A DNA stretch of 7,387 nt, taken from Ruminococcus sp. UBA1366 (lineage in GTDB: Bacteria > Bacillota > Clostridia > Oscillospirales > Ruminococcaceae). Within the stretch, counting starts at the first letter, position 1. Each line of letters starts with the position of its first letter. The stretch covers positions 1 through 7,387 of the forward strand of contig DBRO01000045.1 of the NCBI GenBank assembly GCA_002306005.1. Reading direction: 5' to 3'. The translations under genes were made by a program, and so were the position numbers. Positions 1 to 5,745 of the stretch are shown here, piece by piece. Below the pieces are notes generated by a model. It did not search any database, was not told the DNA's origin, and saw only the letters and a list, made by a program, of their open reading frames with translations.

Positions 1-782
1 TTGCCACGACCGACAAGGCACGCGGCACATTAAAACAGCTTTCCGACACGGAAGGCTATGAAACCTTTGTGATTCCCGATGATGTGGGCGGAAGATTTTC
101 CGTGCTGACTGCTGTGGGATTGCTGCCCATTGCCGTTGCAGGCTGTGATATTGAAAAGCTGATGGCGGGTGCGGCAAAAGCGCGGGCGCTGTATTCTGAG
201 GATGACGGCAACGACTGCTACACCTATGCGGCACTGCGGAATATTCTGTACCGCAAGGGCAAATCCGTGGAAATGCTGGTGACGTATGACCCCAGCTTCG
301 GCATGATGGCGGAATGGTTCAAGCAGCTGTACGGCGAGAGTGAGGGCAAGGACCACAAGGGCATTTTCCCGTCCTCCGTGATTTTCTCTACGGATTTACA
401 TTCGCTTGGACAGTTCATACAGGACGGTTCCCGCGTGATGTTTGAAACTGTGGTGGATATCCAAAATCCCAAGGACGATTTGTTCCTTGAAAACGATGCT
501 GCCAATCTGGATGGGCTGAACTTCCTGACCGGACAGAACATGAGCGTGGTAAACCGCAAGGCGTTTGAGGGAACGGTGCTGGCGCATACCGAGGGCGGCG
601 TACCGAATATCGTACTGGAACTCGATCGGATTGACGAGGAAAACGTGGGCGAGCTGATTTATTTCTTCGAGAAAGCGTGTGCGGTTTCCGGCTATATGCT
701 GGGCGTGAATCCTTTCGACCAACCGGGTGTGGAAAGCTACAAGAAGAACATGTTCGCATTGCTGGGCAAGCCCGGTTACTAA
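1..782 (+). CDS. pgi: Glucose-6-phosphate isomerase, C-terminal part (5' end outside window)
   Basis: Interconverts glucose-6-phosphate and fructose-6-phosphate in cytosolic glycolysis/gluconeogenesis. The reading frame is open from base 3 to a TAA at 780-782, giving 259 codons; clostridial PGIs are about 450 aa, so roughly the first 190 residues lie off the left edge. Both family signatures are present: [14 protein letters not shown] (sugar-phosphate isomerase signature 1) and, near the end, [18 protein letters not shown] (signature 2), which carries the catalytic lysine. KDHKGIFP holds the conserved active-site histidine. The GTG at base 69 is an internal valine codon, not the start, because [13 protein letters not shown] just upstream in the same frame is already PGI-like. 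The protein stops at GKPGY, and the next in-frame codons resemble the usual PGI tail (see 783-821). Identification is very secure. Confidence 0.97.
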   Translation, partial: ATTDKARGTLKQLSDTEGYETFVIPDDVGGRFSVLTAVGLLPIAVAGCDIEKLMAGAAKARALYSEDDGNDCYTYAALRNILYRKGKSVEMLVTYDPSFGMMAEWFKQLYGESEGKDHKGIFPSSVIFSTDLHSLGQFIQDGSRVMFETVVDIQNPKDDLFLENDAANLDGLNFLTGQNMSVVNRKAFEGTVLAHTEGGVPNIVLELDRIDEENVGELIYFFEKACAVSGYMLGVNPFDQPGVESYKKNMFALLGKPGY

Positions 783-821
783 CAGGACAAAGCTGCGCTG
801 GAAGCAAAGCTGCACAGATAA
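783..821 (+). other. In-frame coding-like tail after the pgi stop codon
   Basis: Directly after the pgi TAA (780-782) the same frame continues with QDKAALEAKLHR and a second TAA at 819-821. From memory of the family, PGIs of related bacteria often run on after GKPGY/GKPGF with a charged helix rich in Glu, Lys, Ala and Leu, ending in something like ELEKRL; these 12 codons fit that. I infer that the TAA replaced a sense codon (GAA, CAA or AAA) at the GKPGY boundary and that this is the remnant of the ancestral C terminus. It could also be a sequencing error or chance. Confidence 0.5.
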
Positions 822-939
822 GCCCCTGATGGTCCGTTGCGGACAAAATTGCCGATTCGCTTTTCGCGGTAAACGGCGGAAAGCTTCGGATAGTGCTTTC
901 AAAAAGATTGCCCGAATGCGGGCGGAATGGAGTGTTATT
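822..939 (+). other. Intergenic stretch with three short hairpins, no gene seen
   Basis: Between the end of the pgi tail and the P-loop gene there is no supported ORF. Three short perfect stems are visible: GTCCG-TTG-CGGAC (832-844), GAAAGC with GCTTTC over a 10-nt loop (879-900), and GCCCG-AATG-CGGGC (910-923). None is followed by a T-run, so none is a normal intrinsic terminator. The last sits 5 nt before the SD of the next gene. No consensus promoter is visible, so co-transcription with pgi is plausible. Confidence 0.4.
929..932 (+). promoter_or_regulatory. Ribosome binding site deciding the start of the P-loop gene
   Basis: GGAG 7 nt before ATG 940. It supports this start over the longer in-frame reading from GTG 727, which would overlap pgi. 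Confidence 0.7.
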
Positions 940-1341
940 ATGATTAAGCTGATAACAGGAAAAAAGGGGTCCGGCAAAACCAAGGTGCTGGTGGATATGA
1001 TTTCCGAGTCCTGCAAATCTGCGACTGGAAACATTGTTTGCATTGAAAAAGGCATGAAGCTTACCTATGATCTTCCTCACAAGGTTCGGCTTGTGGATGC
1101 GGAGGAATACAAAATCAACAGCTTTGATACGTTCTATGGCTTTACGGCGGGGATGCTTGCCGGAAACTACGACATTCAGGAAATTTTCGTGGACGGAATC
1201 TTGAAAATGGGCGGCAAGGACTATGCTGCGTTTTCCGATATGATCGACAAGCTCAACAGCATTACAGCAAACGTGAAAGTGATCTTTACGGTAAGCTGCG
1301 ATGAAAGCGACCTGCCGGCTTCCGCAAAAGCGTATCTGTAA
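940..1341 (+). CDS. Small P-loop NTPase-like protein of unknown function, next to pgi
   Basis: A 133-aa protein starting MIKLITGKKGSGKT. The Walker A motif GKKGSGKT is at residues 7-14, and the hydrophobic strand ending EIFVDG (81-86) is a plausible Walker B with Asp85. The C-terminal strand VKVIFTVSCD (112-121) resembles the sensor strand of RecA/ASCE folds. I chose ATG 940 because GGAG (929-932) lies 7 nt upstream; a longer reading from GTG 727 would overlap pgi and has no family-like sequence. From memory, similar short proteins beside clostridial pgi are often labelled 'twitching motility protein PilT', but this one is far shorter than true PilT and no pilus genes are nearby, so that name should not be trusted. 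No arginine finger, lid or membrane segment is obvious. The cellular role is unknown. Confidence 0.85.
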   Translation: MIKLITGKKGSGKTKVLVDMISESCKSATGNIVCIEKGMKLTYDLPHKVRLVDAEEYKINSFDTFYGFTAGMLAGNYDIQEIFVDGILKMGGKDYAAFSDMIDKLNSITANVKVIFTVSCDESDLPASAKAYL

Positions 1342-1372
1342 CGGGAAAATTTATAAAAATTACAAAAAACGC

Positions 1373-1401
1373 TTGACAAGATTCTTGAGAAAAGCTATAA
1401 T
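1373..1401 (+). promoter_or_regulatory. Consensus sigma-A promoter for yceD-rpmF
   Basis: TTGACA at 1373-1378 and TATAAT at 1396-1401 are separated by exactly 17 bp, a perfect match to the vegetative consensus. The expected transcription start is near 1408, leaving a leader of about 70 nt before yceD. No terminator is seen between the P-loop gene (ends 1341) and this promoter, so upstream transcription may also enter. Confidence 0.92.
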
Positions 1402-1476
1402 AAAATTTGTGATGTTAAAAGGCAAAAATTTCGGCGCTGGTGCGGTTGCACAAGTTTCCGGAAATGAGGCACGGGT

Positions 1477-1935
1477 ATGATAAAATTAAGCAGGCTTTTT
1501 GATGTTGTCGGTGAACAGCAGGAATTTTCCTGCGAGATTGCGCCGGACGACCTGCGCGATTATAAAACCGATCCGTTCGCGTCACCGGTACGGCTTTCCG
1601 GCAGGGTTTTTAACCGTGCGGGAATTGTTACGCTGGAATACGTTGCTGAATTTACGCAAAGCCACTGCTGCGACCGTTGTTTAAAGGAATTTACACGGGA
1701 TTACAGTTTCCGGTTTTCGCATGTTCTGGTGCGCAGCCTTGACAGCACGGTGTTTGACGAGCGATTCGTTGAATGCGGCAATGATATGCTGGATGAAAAG
1801 GAACTTGCCGTATCCGATATTCTGCTGGAACTTCCCGCAAAGATTCTTTGCAGGGAGGATTGCCGTGGGCTTTGCCCGGTGTGCGGGTGCGACCTGAACA
1901 CGGATGGGTGCAGCTGCGGCGGTGCAGAGTCCTGA
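1477..1935 (+). CDS. yceD: YceD/DUF177 family protein, cysteine-rich
   Basis: A 152-aa protein of the DUF177 (YceD) family, which is typically encoded directly before rpmF and is linked by genetic work in E. coli and plants to 23S rRNA accumulation/50S biogenesis. Visible marks are the LSRLF start, the CCDRC cluster (Cys64, 65, 68) and the C-terminal CREDCRGLCPVCGCDLN block followed by DGCSCGG (Cys125, 129, 133, 136, 138, 145, 147), the usual family pattern and a likely metal-binding site. ATG 1477 is chosen because GAGG (1466-1469) is 7 nt upstream. It is the first gene after the consensus promoter at 1373-1401 and is separated by 58 nt from rpmF, so the two should be co-transcribed and act in the same ribosomal pathway. 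Its biochemical activity is not established. Confidence 0.93.
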   Translation: MIKLSRLFDVVGEQQEFSCEIAPDDLRDYKTDPFASPVRLSGRVFNRAGIVTLEYVAEFTQSHCCDRCLKEFTRDYSFRFSHVLVRSLDSTVFDERFVECGNDMLDEKELAVSDILLELPAKILCREDCRGLCPVCGCDLNTDGCSCGGAES

Positions 1936-1993
1936 TACAAAACAGTGAAATTTCGGATTTGCGGTAGGACCGTAAGTTAGAGGAGGTGCCAGA

Positions 1994-2176
1994 ATGGCAG
2001 TACCGAAGAGAAAGGTATCCAAAGCAAGACGCGACAAAAGACGTTCTTCCGTATGGAAGCTGGACGCGCCCGCACTGACAAAGTGCTCAAACTGCGGCGA
2101 ACTGAAAGCGCCCCACAAGGTTTGCAAGGCTTGCGGATATTATAAGGGTGTGGAGGTTATCTCCAAGCAGGCGTAA
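1994..2176 (+). CDS. rpmF: 50S ribosomal protein L32
   Basis: A 60-aa protein with the typical MAVPKRKVSKARRDKRR basic N terminus that threads into 23S rRNA, followed by a zinc ribbon CSNCGE...CKACGYY. The four cysteines (31, 34, 44, 47) in CxxC-x9-CxxC spacing mark the zinc-binding (C+) form of L32, as opposed to C- paralogues used under zinc limitation. The start is fixed by a strong AGGAGGTG SD at 1981-1988. It follows yceD as in many bacteria, but the usual next gene plsX is absent; a terminator and then der follow instead. Confidence 0.98.
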   Translation: MAVPKRKVSKARRDKRRSSVWKLDAPALTKCSNCGELKAPHKVCKACGYYKGVEVISKQA

Positions 2177-2193
2177 CCAACACAGACAGGTTT

Positions 2194-2236
2194 GCTGAAA
2201 GCAGAGGAGTGAAACTTCTCTGCTTTTTCTTTCAGC
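2194..2236 (+). terminator. Intrinsic terminator/attenuator between rpmF and der
   Basis: GCAGAGGAG (2201-2209) pairs with CTTCTCTGC (2215-2223) over a TGAAA loop: 9 bp with one G-U. It is followed by TTTTTCTTT (2224-2232), a standard Rho-independent terminator, and A2198-A2200 can extend the stem into the T-run. An additional outer pairing, GCTGAAA (2194-2200) with TTTCAGC (2230-2236), is possible and would loop out part of the U-tract. The der SD begins 13 nt past the T-run, so partial read-through probably supplies der. Confidence 0.82.
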
Positions 2237-2244
2237 AGAAGAAA

Positions 2245-2251
2245 AAGGAGG
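2245..2251 (+). promoter_or_regulatory. Strong SD fixing the der start
   Basis: AAGGAGG, 8 nt before ATG 2260. It lies just after the T-run of the rpmF terminator and excludes the upstream in-frame GTG at 2209 as the start. Confidence 0.88.
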
Positions 2252-2259
2252 AAAGGCTT

Positions 2260-3591
2260 ATGGCGCTGCCGGTTGCGGCAATCGTCGGAAGACCGAACGT
2301 GGGAAAATCCACGTTGTTTAATAAGCTCATCGGACAGCGGCTGAGCATCGTGGAGGACACGCCGGGCGTAACGCGGGACAGGATTTATGCCAAATGTGAA
2401 TGGCTGAGCCGGGAGTTCATGCTGGTGGATACCGGCGGTATTGAGCCGGATAGCAGTGATGTGATTTTAGCACAGATGCGCCGGCAGGCACAGGTTGCCA
2501 TGGAACGTGCGGATGTGATTCTTTTTGTCACGGATATCCGCAGCGGGATTACTGCCTCGGATGCCGATGTAGCGGCAATGCTTTTAAAATCCGGAAAGCC
2601 CGTGGTGCTTTGCGTGAACAAATGCGACACGCTCGGTGCGCCTCCGCCGGAACTGTATGAGTTCTATAATCTGGGGCTGGGGGAACCGTTTCCGGTATCG
2701 AGCGTGCATGGTCACGGCACGGGGGATTTGCTGGATGAGGTTTGCAAGCATTTTCCTGATGCGGAGGCTTTGCAGGAGGATGAGGAAGCCATTCGGGTTG
2801 CTGTAATCGGCAAGCCGAACGCGGGAAAATCGTCCATTATTAACCGGATTTGCGGCGAGGAACGCGCGATTGTTTCCGAAATTGCCGGTACCACACGGGA
2901 CGCGACAGACACGGAAATCGAAAACGAAGCCGGAAAATTTGTGTTTATTGATACTGCCGGACTGCGAAAAAAGTCCAAAGTTTTGGACAATATTGAGCGG
3001 TACAGCGTGCTGCGCGCCTATATGGCAGTGGACCGCGCGGATGTCGCGGTAATTGTCATTGACGCGGCGGAAGGCTTTACGGAACAGGATTCCAAGGTGG
3101 CAGGCTACGCGCACGAAAAGGGCAAGGGCTGCATTGTGGCTGTAAACAAGTGGGATTTGATTGAGAAAGAAACCAACACCATGGAGGACTACCGCCGTGA
3201 TTTGGCAGAGAAATTCAGCTTTATGTCCTATGTGCCGTTCGTGTTTGTTTCGGCAAAAACCGGCAAGCGCGTGGACAGGCTGTTTGAACTGATCAAATTC
3301 GTTGCTGACCAAAACGCGATGCGAATTTCCACCGGCAAGCTGAATGAAGTGCTGTCCTATGCGACGTCCCGTGTGCAGCCGCCCTCGGACAAGGGCAGAC
3401 GCTTGAAAATTTATTATATGACGCAGGCGGCGACCAAACCGCCCACGTTTGTGTGTTTTGTGAACCGCAAGGAGTTGTTCCATTTCTCATATCAGAGATA
3501 TATAGAAAACCAGATACGGGAAACGTTTGGGCTGGAGGGAACACCCGTGCGGATGATCATCCGTGAGCGAAGCACGGACGATGTGAAGTAG
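2260..3591 (+). CDS. der: Ribosome-assembly GTPase Der (EngA), double-Era-like
   Basis: A 443-aa GTPase with two tandem Era-type G domains that acts in late 50S assembly. Domain 1 shows G1 GRPNVGKST (10-18), G2 in DTPGVTRD (33-40), G3 DTGG (57-60) and G4 NKCD (120-123). Domain 2 shows GKPNAGKSS (184-192), GTTRDATDT (210-218), DTAG (231-234), NKWD (296-299) and SAKTG (331-335). A KH-like C-terminal domain of about 90 residues (350-440) follows, with a typical PTFVCFVNRKELFHFSYQRYI stretch. All motifs are intact and the length fits Firmicute Der (about 436-440 aa). The start is ATG 2260 behind AAGGAGG (2245-2251); the upstream in-frame GTG 2209 lies inside the terminator hairpin and would add a nonsense leader. 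It is separated by 22 nt from plsY and probably co-transcribed with plsY and gpsA. Confidence 0.98.
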   Translation: MALPVAAIVGRPNVGKSTLFNKLIGQRLSIVEDTPGVTRDRIYAKCEWLSREFMLVDTGGIEPDSSDVILAQMRRQAQVAMERADVILFVTDIRSGITASDADVAAMLLKSGKPVVLCVNKCDTLGAPPPELYEFYNLGLGEPFPVSSVHGHGTGDLLDEVCKHFPDAEALQEDEEAIRVAVIGKPNAGKSSIINRICGEERAIVSEIAGTTRDATDTEIENEAGKFVFIDTAGLRKKSKVLDNIERYSVLRAYMAVDRADVAVIVIDAAEGFTEQDSKVAGYAHEKGKGCIVAVNKWDLIEKETNTMEDYRRDLAEKFSFMSYVPFVFVSAKTGKRVDRLFELIKFVADQNAMRISTGKLNEVLSYATSRVQPPSDKGRRLKIYYMTQAATKPPTFVCFVNRKELFHFSYQRYIENQIRETFGLEGTPVRMIIRERSTDDVK

Positions 3592-3599
3592 CATATTTT

Positions 3600-3605
3600 A
3601 GGAGG
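3600..3605 (+). promoter_or_regulatory. SD supporting the TTG start of plsY
   Basis: AGGAGG, 8 nt before TTG 3614. No ATG or GTG in the same frame has comparable support, so the rare TTG start is the best choice. Confidence 0.85.
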
Positions 3606-3613
3606 GAACGATT

Positions 3614-4279
3614 TTGGAGGCTGTGAAAATCGCGTTATCGTTGCTTTTCACGATGGTATTTTCCTATCTGCTTGGCAGTGTGAATTCTGCCATTACGGTA
3701 TGCCGGATTTGGAAGAAGACGGACATTCGCCAATATGGCAGCAAAAATGCCGGTCTGACCAATGTTTTGCGCGTGTACGGAAAGGGACCGGCAATCGCCA
3801 CCTTGCTGGCGGATTTGTTCAAGGGCATTTTTGCGGTGGTGATTTGCCGCGTGATTGTGACGAATGTTTTGGGTGTGACGTTCTTTGATTCGAGTATGTT
3901 TATTGGCTATGTGGCGGGGCTGGCGGTCATGCTGGGGCATATTTTTCCGCTTTATTACGGCTTCCATGGCGGCAAGGGCGTGCTGGTAACAGCAACCACA
4001 CTGCTTGCAATTGATCCGCTTACCTGTGTGCTGTGCCTGCTGGTGTTTGCACTGGTGGTGGCGCTTTCGAAATATGTTTCGCTCGGTTCCATTATTGCTG
4101 CGTTGACATATCCGCTTCTTACTTTGCTGACACAATGGCTGCGGGGGATCAACGCATGCGGTATGAACGCATTGATGGCATGTTTGTTTATGTTTCTGAT
4201 TATCTTTATGCATCGCCCGAATATTCAGCGGTTGAAAAATCATACTGAGAATAAGCTGAATTTCGGCAAAAAAAAATAA
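3614..4279 (+). CDS. plsY: Acyl-phosphate:glycerol-3-phosphate acyltransferase PlsY
   Basis: A 221-aa integral membrane enzyme that transfers an acyl chain from acyl-phosphate (made by PlsX, not in this window) to sn-glycerol-3-phosphate, giving lysophosphatidic acid at the inner face of the membrane. Family motifs are SYLLGSVNSA (17-26), YGSKNAGLTN (41-50), the LGHIFPLYYGFHGGKGV block (107-123), SLGSI (156-160) and a terminal HRPNIQRL (200-207). Hydrophobic segments lie around 5-25, 58-88, 95-112, 125-150, 157-175 and 183-199. Motif 2 reads GSKN where the common form is GSGN, a variation I regard as within the family. Translation starts at TTG 3614, supported by AGGAGG at 3600-3605, 8 nt upstream. 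It follows der and precedes gpsA, which makes its glycerol-3-phosphate substrate. The gene ends in a run of nine A's (4268-4276) just before TAA. Confidence 0.95.
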   Translation: MEAVKIALSLLFTMVFSYLLGSVNSAITVCRIWKKTDIRQYGSKNAGLTNVLRVYGKGPAIATLLADLFKGIFAVVICRVIVTNVLGVTFFDSSMFIGYVAGLAVMLGHIFPLYYGFHGGKGVLVTATTLLAIDPLTCVLCLLVFALVVALSKYVSLGSIIAALTYPLLTLLTQWLRGINACGMNALMACLFMFLIIFMHRPNIQRLKNHTENKLNFGKKK

Positions 4280-4281
4280 GT

Positions 4282-4298
4282 CCGTGCCGGCGGTACGG
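4282..4298 (+). repeat. Short hairpin between plsY and gpsA
   Basis: CCGTGCC (4282-4288) can pair with GGTACGG (4292-4298) over a GGC loop, 7 bp with one G-U. There is no T-run after it, so it is not a terminator; it may be a small mRNA-stability stem. It is followed by AAAGGA (4308-4313), the gpsA SD. Confidence 0.4.
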
Positions 4299-4321
4299 GC
4301 AGAATCGAAAGGACAGGGCAT

Positions 4322-5326
4322 ATGGCAAGGATTACAATTCTGGGCTCCGGCGGATTTGGGTTGGCGTTGGCAATTATGTGCCGGAATATGGGGCACGATG
4401 TCACGGTTTGGTCGAAATTCAGCGACGAGATTGAAGTGATTAAGCGTACGGGCGAACTAAAAGCGAAGTTGCCCGGGGCGATGATTCCTGCGGATATCAA
4501 GCTAACCACGGATATTTCCGCCGTGGCAGATAAGGACATTGTGATGGTTGGCGTACCGAGCACATTCGTGCGCGAGGTGGTAACCGAGGCAAAGCCGTAT
4601 CTTACCAAAAACACGATCGTGGTGAATACTTCCAAAGGCTTGGAGGACGAAAGTTTAAAACGCATGAGCGAGGTGGTGGGAGAAATTCTACCAAATCCGG
4701 TGGTTGTGCTGACAGGGCCTTCCCATGCGGAGGAGGTTTCCCGCGGGGTGCCGACAACGGTTGTGGTTGCCTGCAAGGAGGTTTCTTATGCCGAAACCGT
4801 GCAGGAGACATTCATGAACAAAACCCTGCGCGTCTATCTCAGCAAGGATGTCATCGGCTGTGAAATCGGCGGTTCGCTGAAGAATATCATTGCCCTTGCC
4901 GCCGGCGTGAGCGATGGCTTAGGCTACGGCGACAACACGAAAGCGGCGCTGATGACGCGAGGTCTGCATGAAATTACCCGACTGGGTGTTGCCATTGGCG
5001 CGAAACGGGATACGTTCAGCGGGCTGACCGGACTGGGAGATTTGATTGTCACTTGTACCAGTATGCACAGCCGCAACCGTCGCGCGGGGATTCTCATCGG
5101 GCAGGGCGTTGCACCGGAGGAGGCTGTTCGCCGTGTGGGTACGGTGGAAGGCTATGCCTGCACGTATGCCGCAAGAAAGCTTGCCAAGCGCGTCGGCGTG
5201 GATATGCCGATTACCGAGCAGCTGTATGCGGTTTTGTTTGAAGGCAAAGACGTGAAACTTGCTTTGCCGGAACTGATGGGACGGCCGAACCGGCACGAGA
5301 CGGAGGAGTCATTTTTTGAGTCCTAA
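4322..5326 (+). CDS. gpsA: NAD(P)-dependent glycerol-3-phosphate dehydrogenase
   Basis: A 334-aa cytosolic enzyme reducing dihydroxyacetone phosphate to sn-glycerol-3-phosphate, the backbone for phospholipids. The N-terminal Rossmann motif is GSGGFG (8-13), where many homologues have GAGSWG. NTSKG (102-106) and TGPSHAEEV (131-139) follow. The substrate-binding half begins with GGSLKN (183-188), where Lys187 is the expected catalytic lysine, then GVSDGLGYGDNTKAALMTRG (205-224) and TFSGLTGLGDLIVTCTSMHS (231-250), then RNRR. Length and motif order are normal. The start is ATG 4322 with AAAGGA (4308-4313) 8 nt upstream. It lies 42 nt after plsY, which uses its product, so the two form a functional pair in one transcript that also carries der. 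The stop is followed by an AT-rich gap and a strong terminator. Confidence 0.98.
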   Translation: MARITILGSGGFGLALAIMCRNMGHDVTVWSKFSDEIEVIKRTGELKAKLPGAMIPADIKLTTDISAVADKDIVMVGVPSTFVREVVTEAKPYLTKNTIVVNTSKGLEDESLKRMSEVVGEILPNPVVVLTGPSHAEEVSRGVPTTVVVACKEVSYAETVQETFMNKTLRVYLSKDVIGCEIGGSLKNIIALAAGVSDGLGYGDNTKAALMTRGLHEITRLGVAIGAKRDTFSGLTGLGDLIVTCTSMHSRNRRAGILIGQGVAPEEAVRRVGTVEGYACTYAARKLAKRVGVDMPITEQLYAVLFEGKDVKLALPELMGRPNRHETEESFFES

Positions 5327-5338
5327 TTTGGCAAAGTG

Positions 5339-5373
5339 TGCTTTTTTAACGTTTAGAATTTGTTAAGAAAGCG
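5339..5373 (+). repeat. Inverted repeat just after gpsA
   Basis: TGCTTTTTTAAC (5339-5350) pairs with GTTAAGAAAGCG (5362-5373): 12 bp with two G-U pairs and an 11-nt loop. The T-run sits inside the left arm, not after the stem, and the following bases are ACCGGGC, so it is not a usual terminator on either strand. It may be a 3'-UTR structure. Confidence 0.45.
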
Positions 5374-5413
5374 ACCGGGCATCCCTGCAATAATGAATTA
5401 GTTATATCTTAAT

Positions 5414-5427
5414 TATGTTTAAACATA
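5414..5427. repeat. Perfect 14-bp palindrome in AT-rich spacer
   Basis: TATGTTTAAACATA reads the same on both strands and lies in an AT-rich stretch (about 5385-5460), with a second shorter palindrome AATTTTAAAATT at 5432-5443. It could be an operator for a dimeric regulator, but it is about 120 bp upstream of the -35 of the downstream promoter, and AT-rich DNA gives such palindromes by chance. Confidence 0.4.
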
Positions 5428-5463
5428 CAATAATTTTAAAATTTTTATCGTTATAAGAAAAGC

Positions 5464-5501
5464 AAAAATCCCACAAAAGCACTGTCTTTTGCGGGATTTT
5501 T
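5464..5501. terminator. Strong, possibly bidirectional terminator after gpsA
   Basis: The left arm, 5464-5479 (AAAAATCCCACAAAAG), pairs with the right arm, 5486-5501 (CTTTTGCGGGATTTTT), with one A-C mismatch over a CACTGT loop. The A-run before and the T-run after make it able to work on both strands. It closes the der-plsY-gpsA transcript and insulates the signalling locus that follows. Confidence 0.92.
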
Positions 5502-5548
5502 AGGCTTTTTCGGGAATACTCTGCGAATTTCACCGAAAAGCAGACTTG

Positions 5549-5577
5549 TTGACAGACTGTAGCGAATGCGGTATAAT
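5549..5577 (+). promoter_or_regulatory. Consensus sigma-A promoter of the Agr-like locus
   Basis: TTGACA (5549-5554) and TATAAT (5572-5577) with a 17-bp spacer, the same perfect arrangement as the promoter before yceD. Expected transcription start is near 5584. It implies strong basal transcription of the response regulator without need of an activator, leaving control to repression or to the long leader. Confidence 0.92.
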
Positions 5578-5585
5578 GAATATTA

Positions 5586-5652
5586 TATAAATTCGTGATT
5601 GAAATTTATGCTAAGAATCTTCCGTAACGCGGTAACAAAGTGTTTGTGACGG
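5586..5652 (+). repeat. Two potential hairpins in the leader of the response regulator
   Basis: Hairpin 1: ATAAATT (5587-5593) with AATTTAT (5603-5609), 7 bp over a 9-nt loop, right at the predicted mRNA 5' end. Hairpin 2: CCGTAAC (5622-5628) with GTGACGG (5646-5652), one mismatch, plus an inner AACA/TGTT stem (5634-5637 with 5641-5644). Hairpin 2 ends 6 nt before a strong SD at 5659-5663. Neither has a following T-run, so transcription attenuation is not indicated; effects on translation or mRNA stability are possible. Confidence 0.4.
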
Positions 5653-5667
5653 TCGTTTGGAGGATTT

Positions 5668-5745
5668 TTGAATACAGTTTTGTGTCAACGATTACATTTA
5701 CAGGAATCCGGTGGTGATGAGAATGATGCACGTAGCAGTTTGTGA
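5668..5745 (+). CDS. Possible 25-codon leader ORF overlapping the regulator start
   Basis: GGAGG at 5659-5663 is the best SD in the leader, yet it lies about 60 nt before the response-regulator start and cannot serve it. Four nt after it a TTG (5668-5670) opens a 25-codon frame that begins LNTVLCQRLHLQ and ends with TGA at 5743-5745, inside the regulator gene in another frame. This would allow translational coupling or a control peptide. The SD spacing is short, TTG is a weak start and I recognise no family, so it may equally be a relic. Confidence 0.25.
   Translation: MNTVLCQRLHLQESGGDENDARSSL

Noticed and set aside
727..939. Upstream extension of the P-loop gene to GTG 727
   Set aside because: It would overlap pgi by over 50 bp, adds basic sequence with no family likeness, and ATG 940 has a good SD.
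2209..2259. der start at GTG 2209
   Set aside because: It lies inside the terminator hairpin and adds a low-complexity leader; ATG 2260 has a strong SD and gives the normal Der N terminus.
2584..3483. Long minus-strand open frame (299 codons) opposite der
   Set aside because: Fully antisense to a clear der gene, with no recognisable domain and His/Arg/Phe-rich shadow composition.
4268..4276. Run of nine A's at the end of plsY as a programmed slippage site
   Set aside because: It falls in the last codons before TAA and no longer conserved frame follows, so it looks like an ordinary Lys-rich tail.
3635..4396. Minus-strand open frame (253 codons) opposite plsY and the start of gpsA
   Set aside because: Composition rich in His, Gln and Cys is typical of a shadow frame; it overlaps two secure genes and has no SD.
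5415..5456. 13-codon ORF in the AT-rich spacer as a signal peptide gene
   Set aside because: No SD, located before the terminator, and its sequence is just translated AT-rich DNA.
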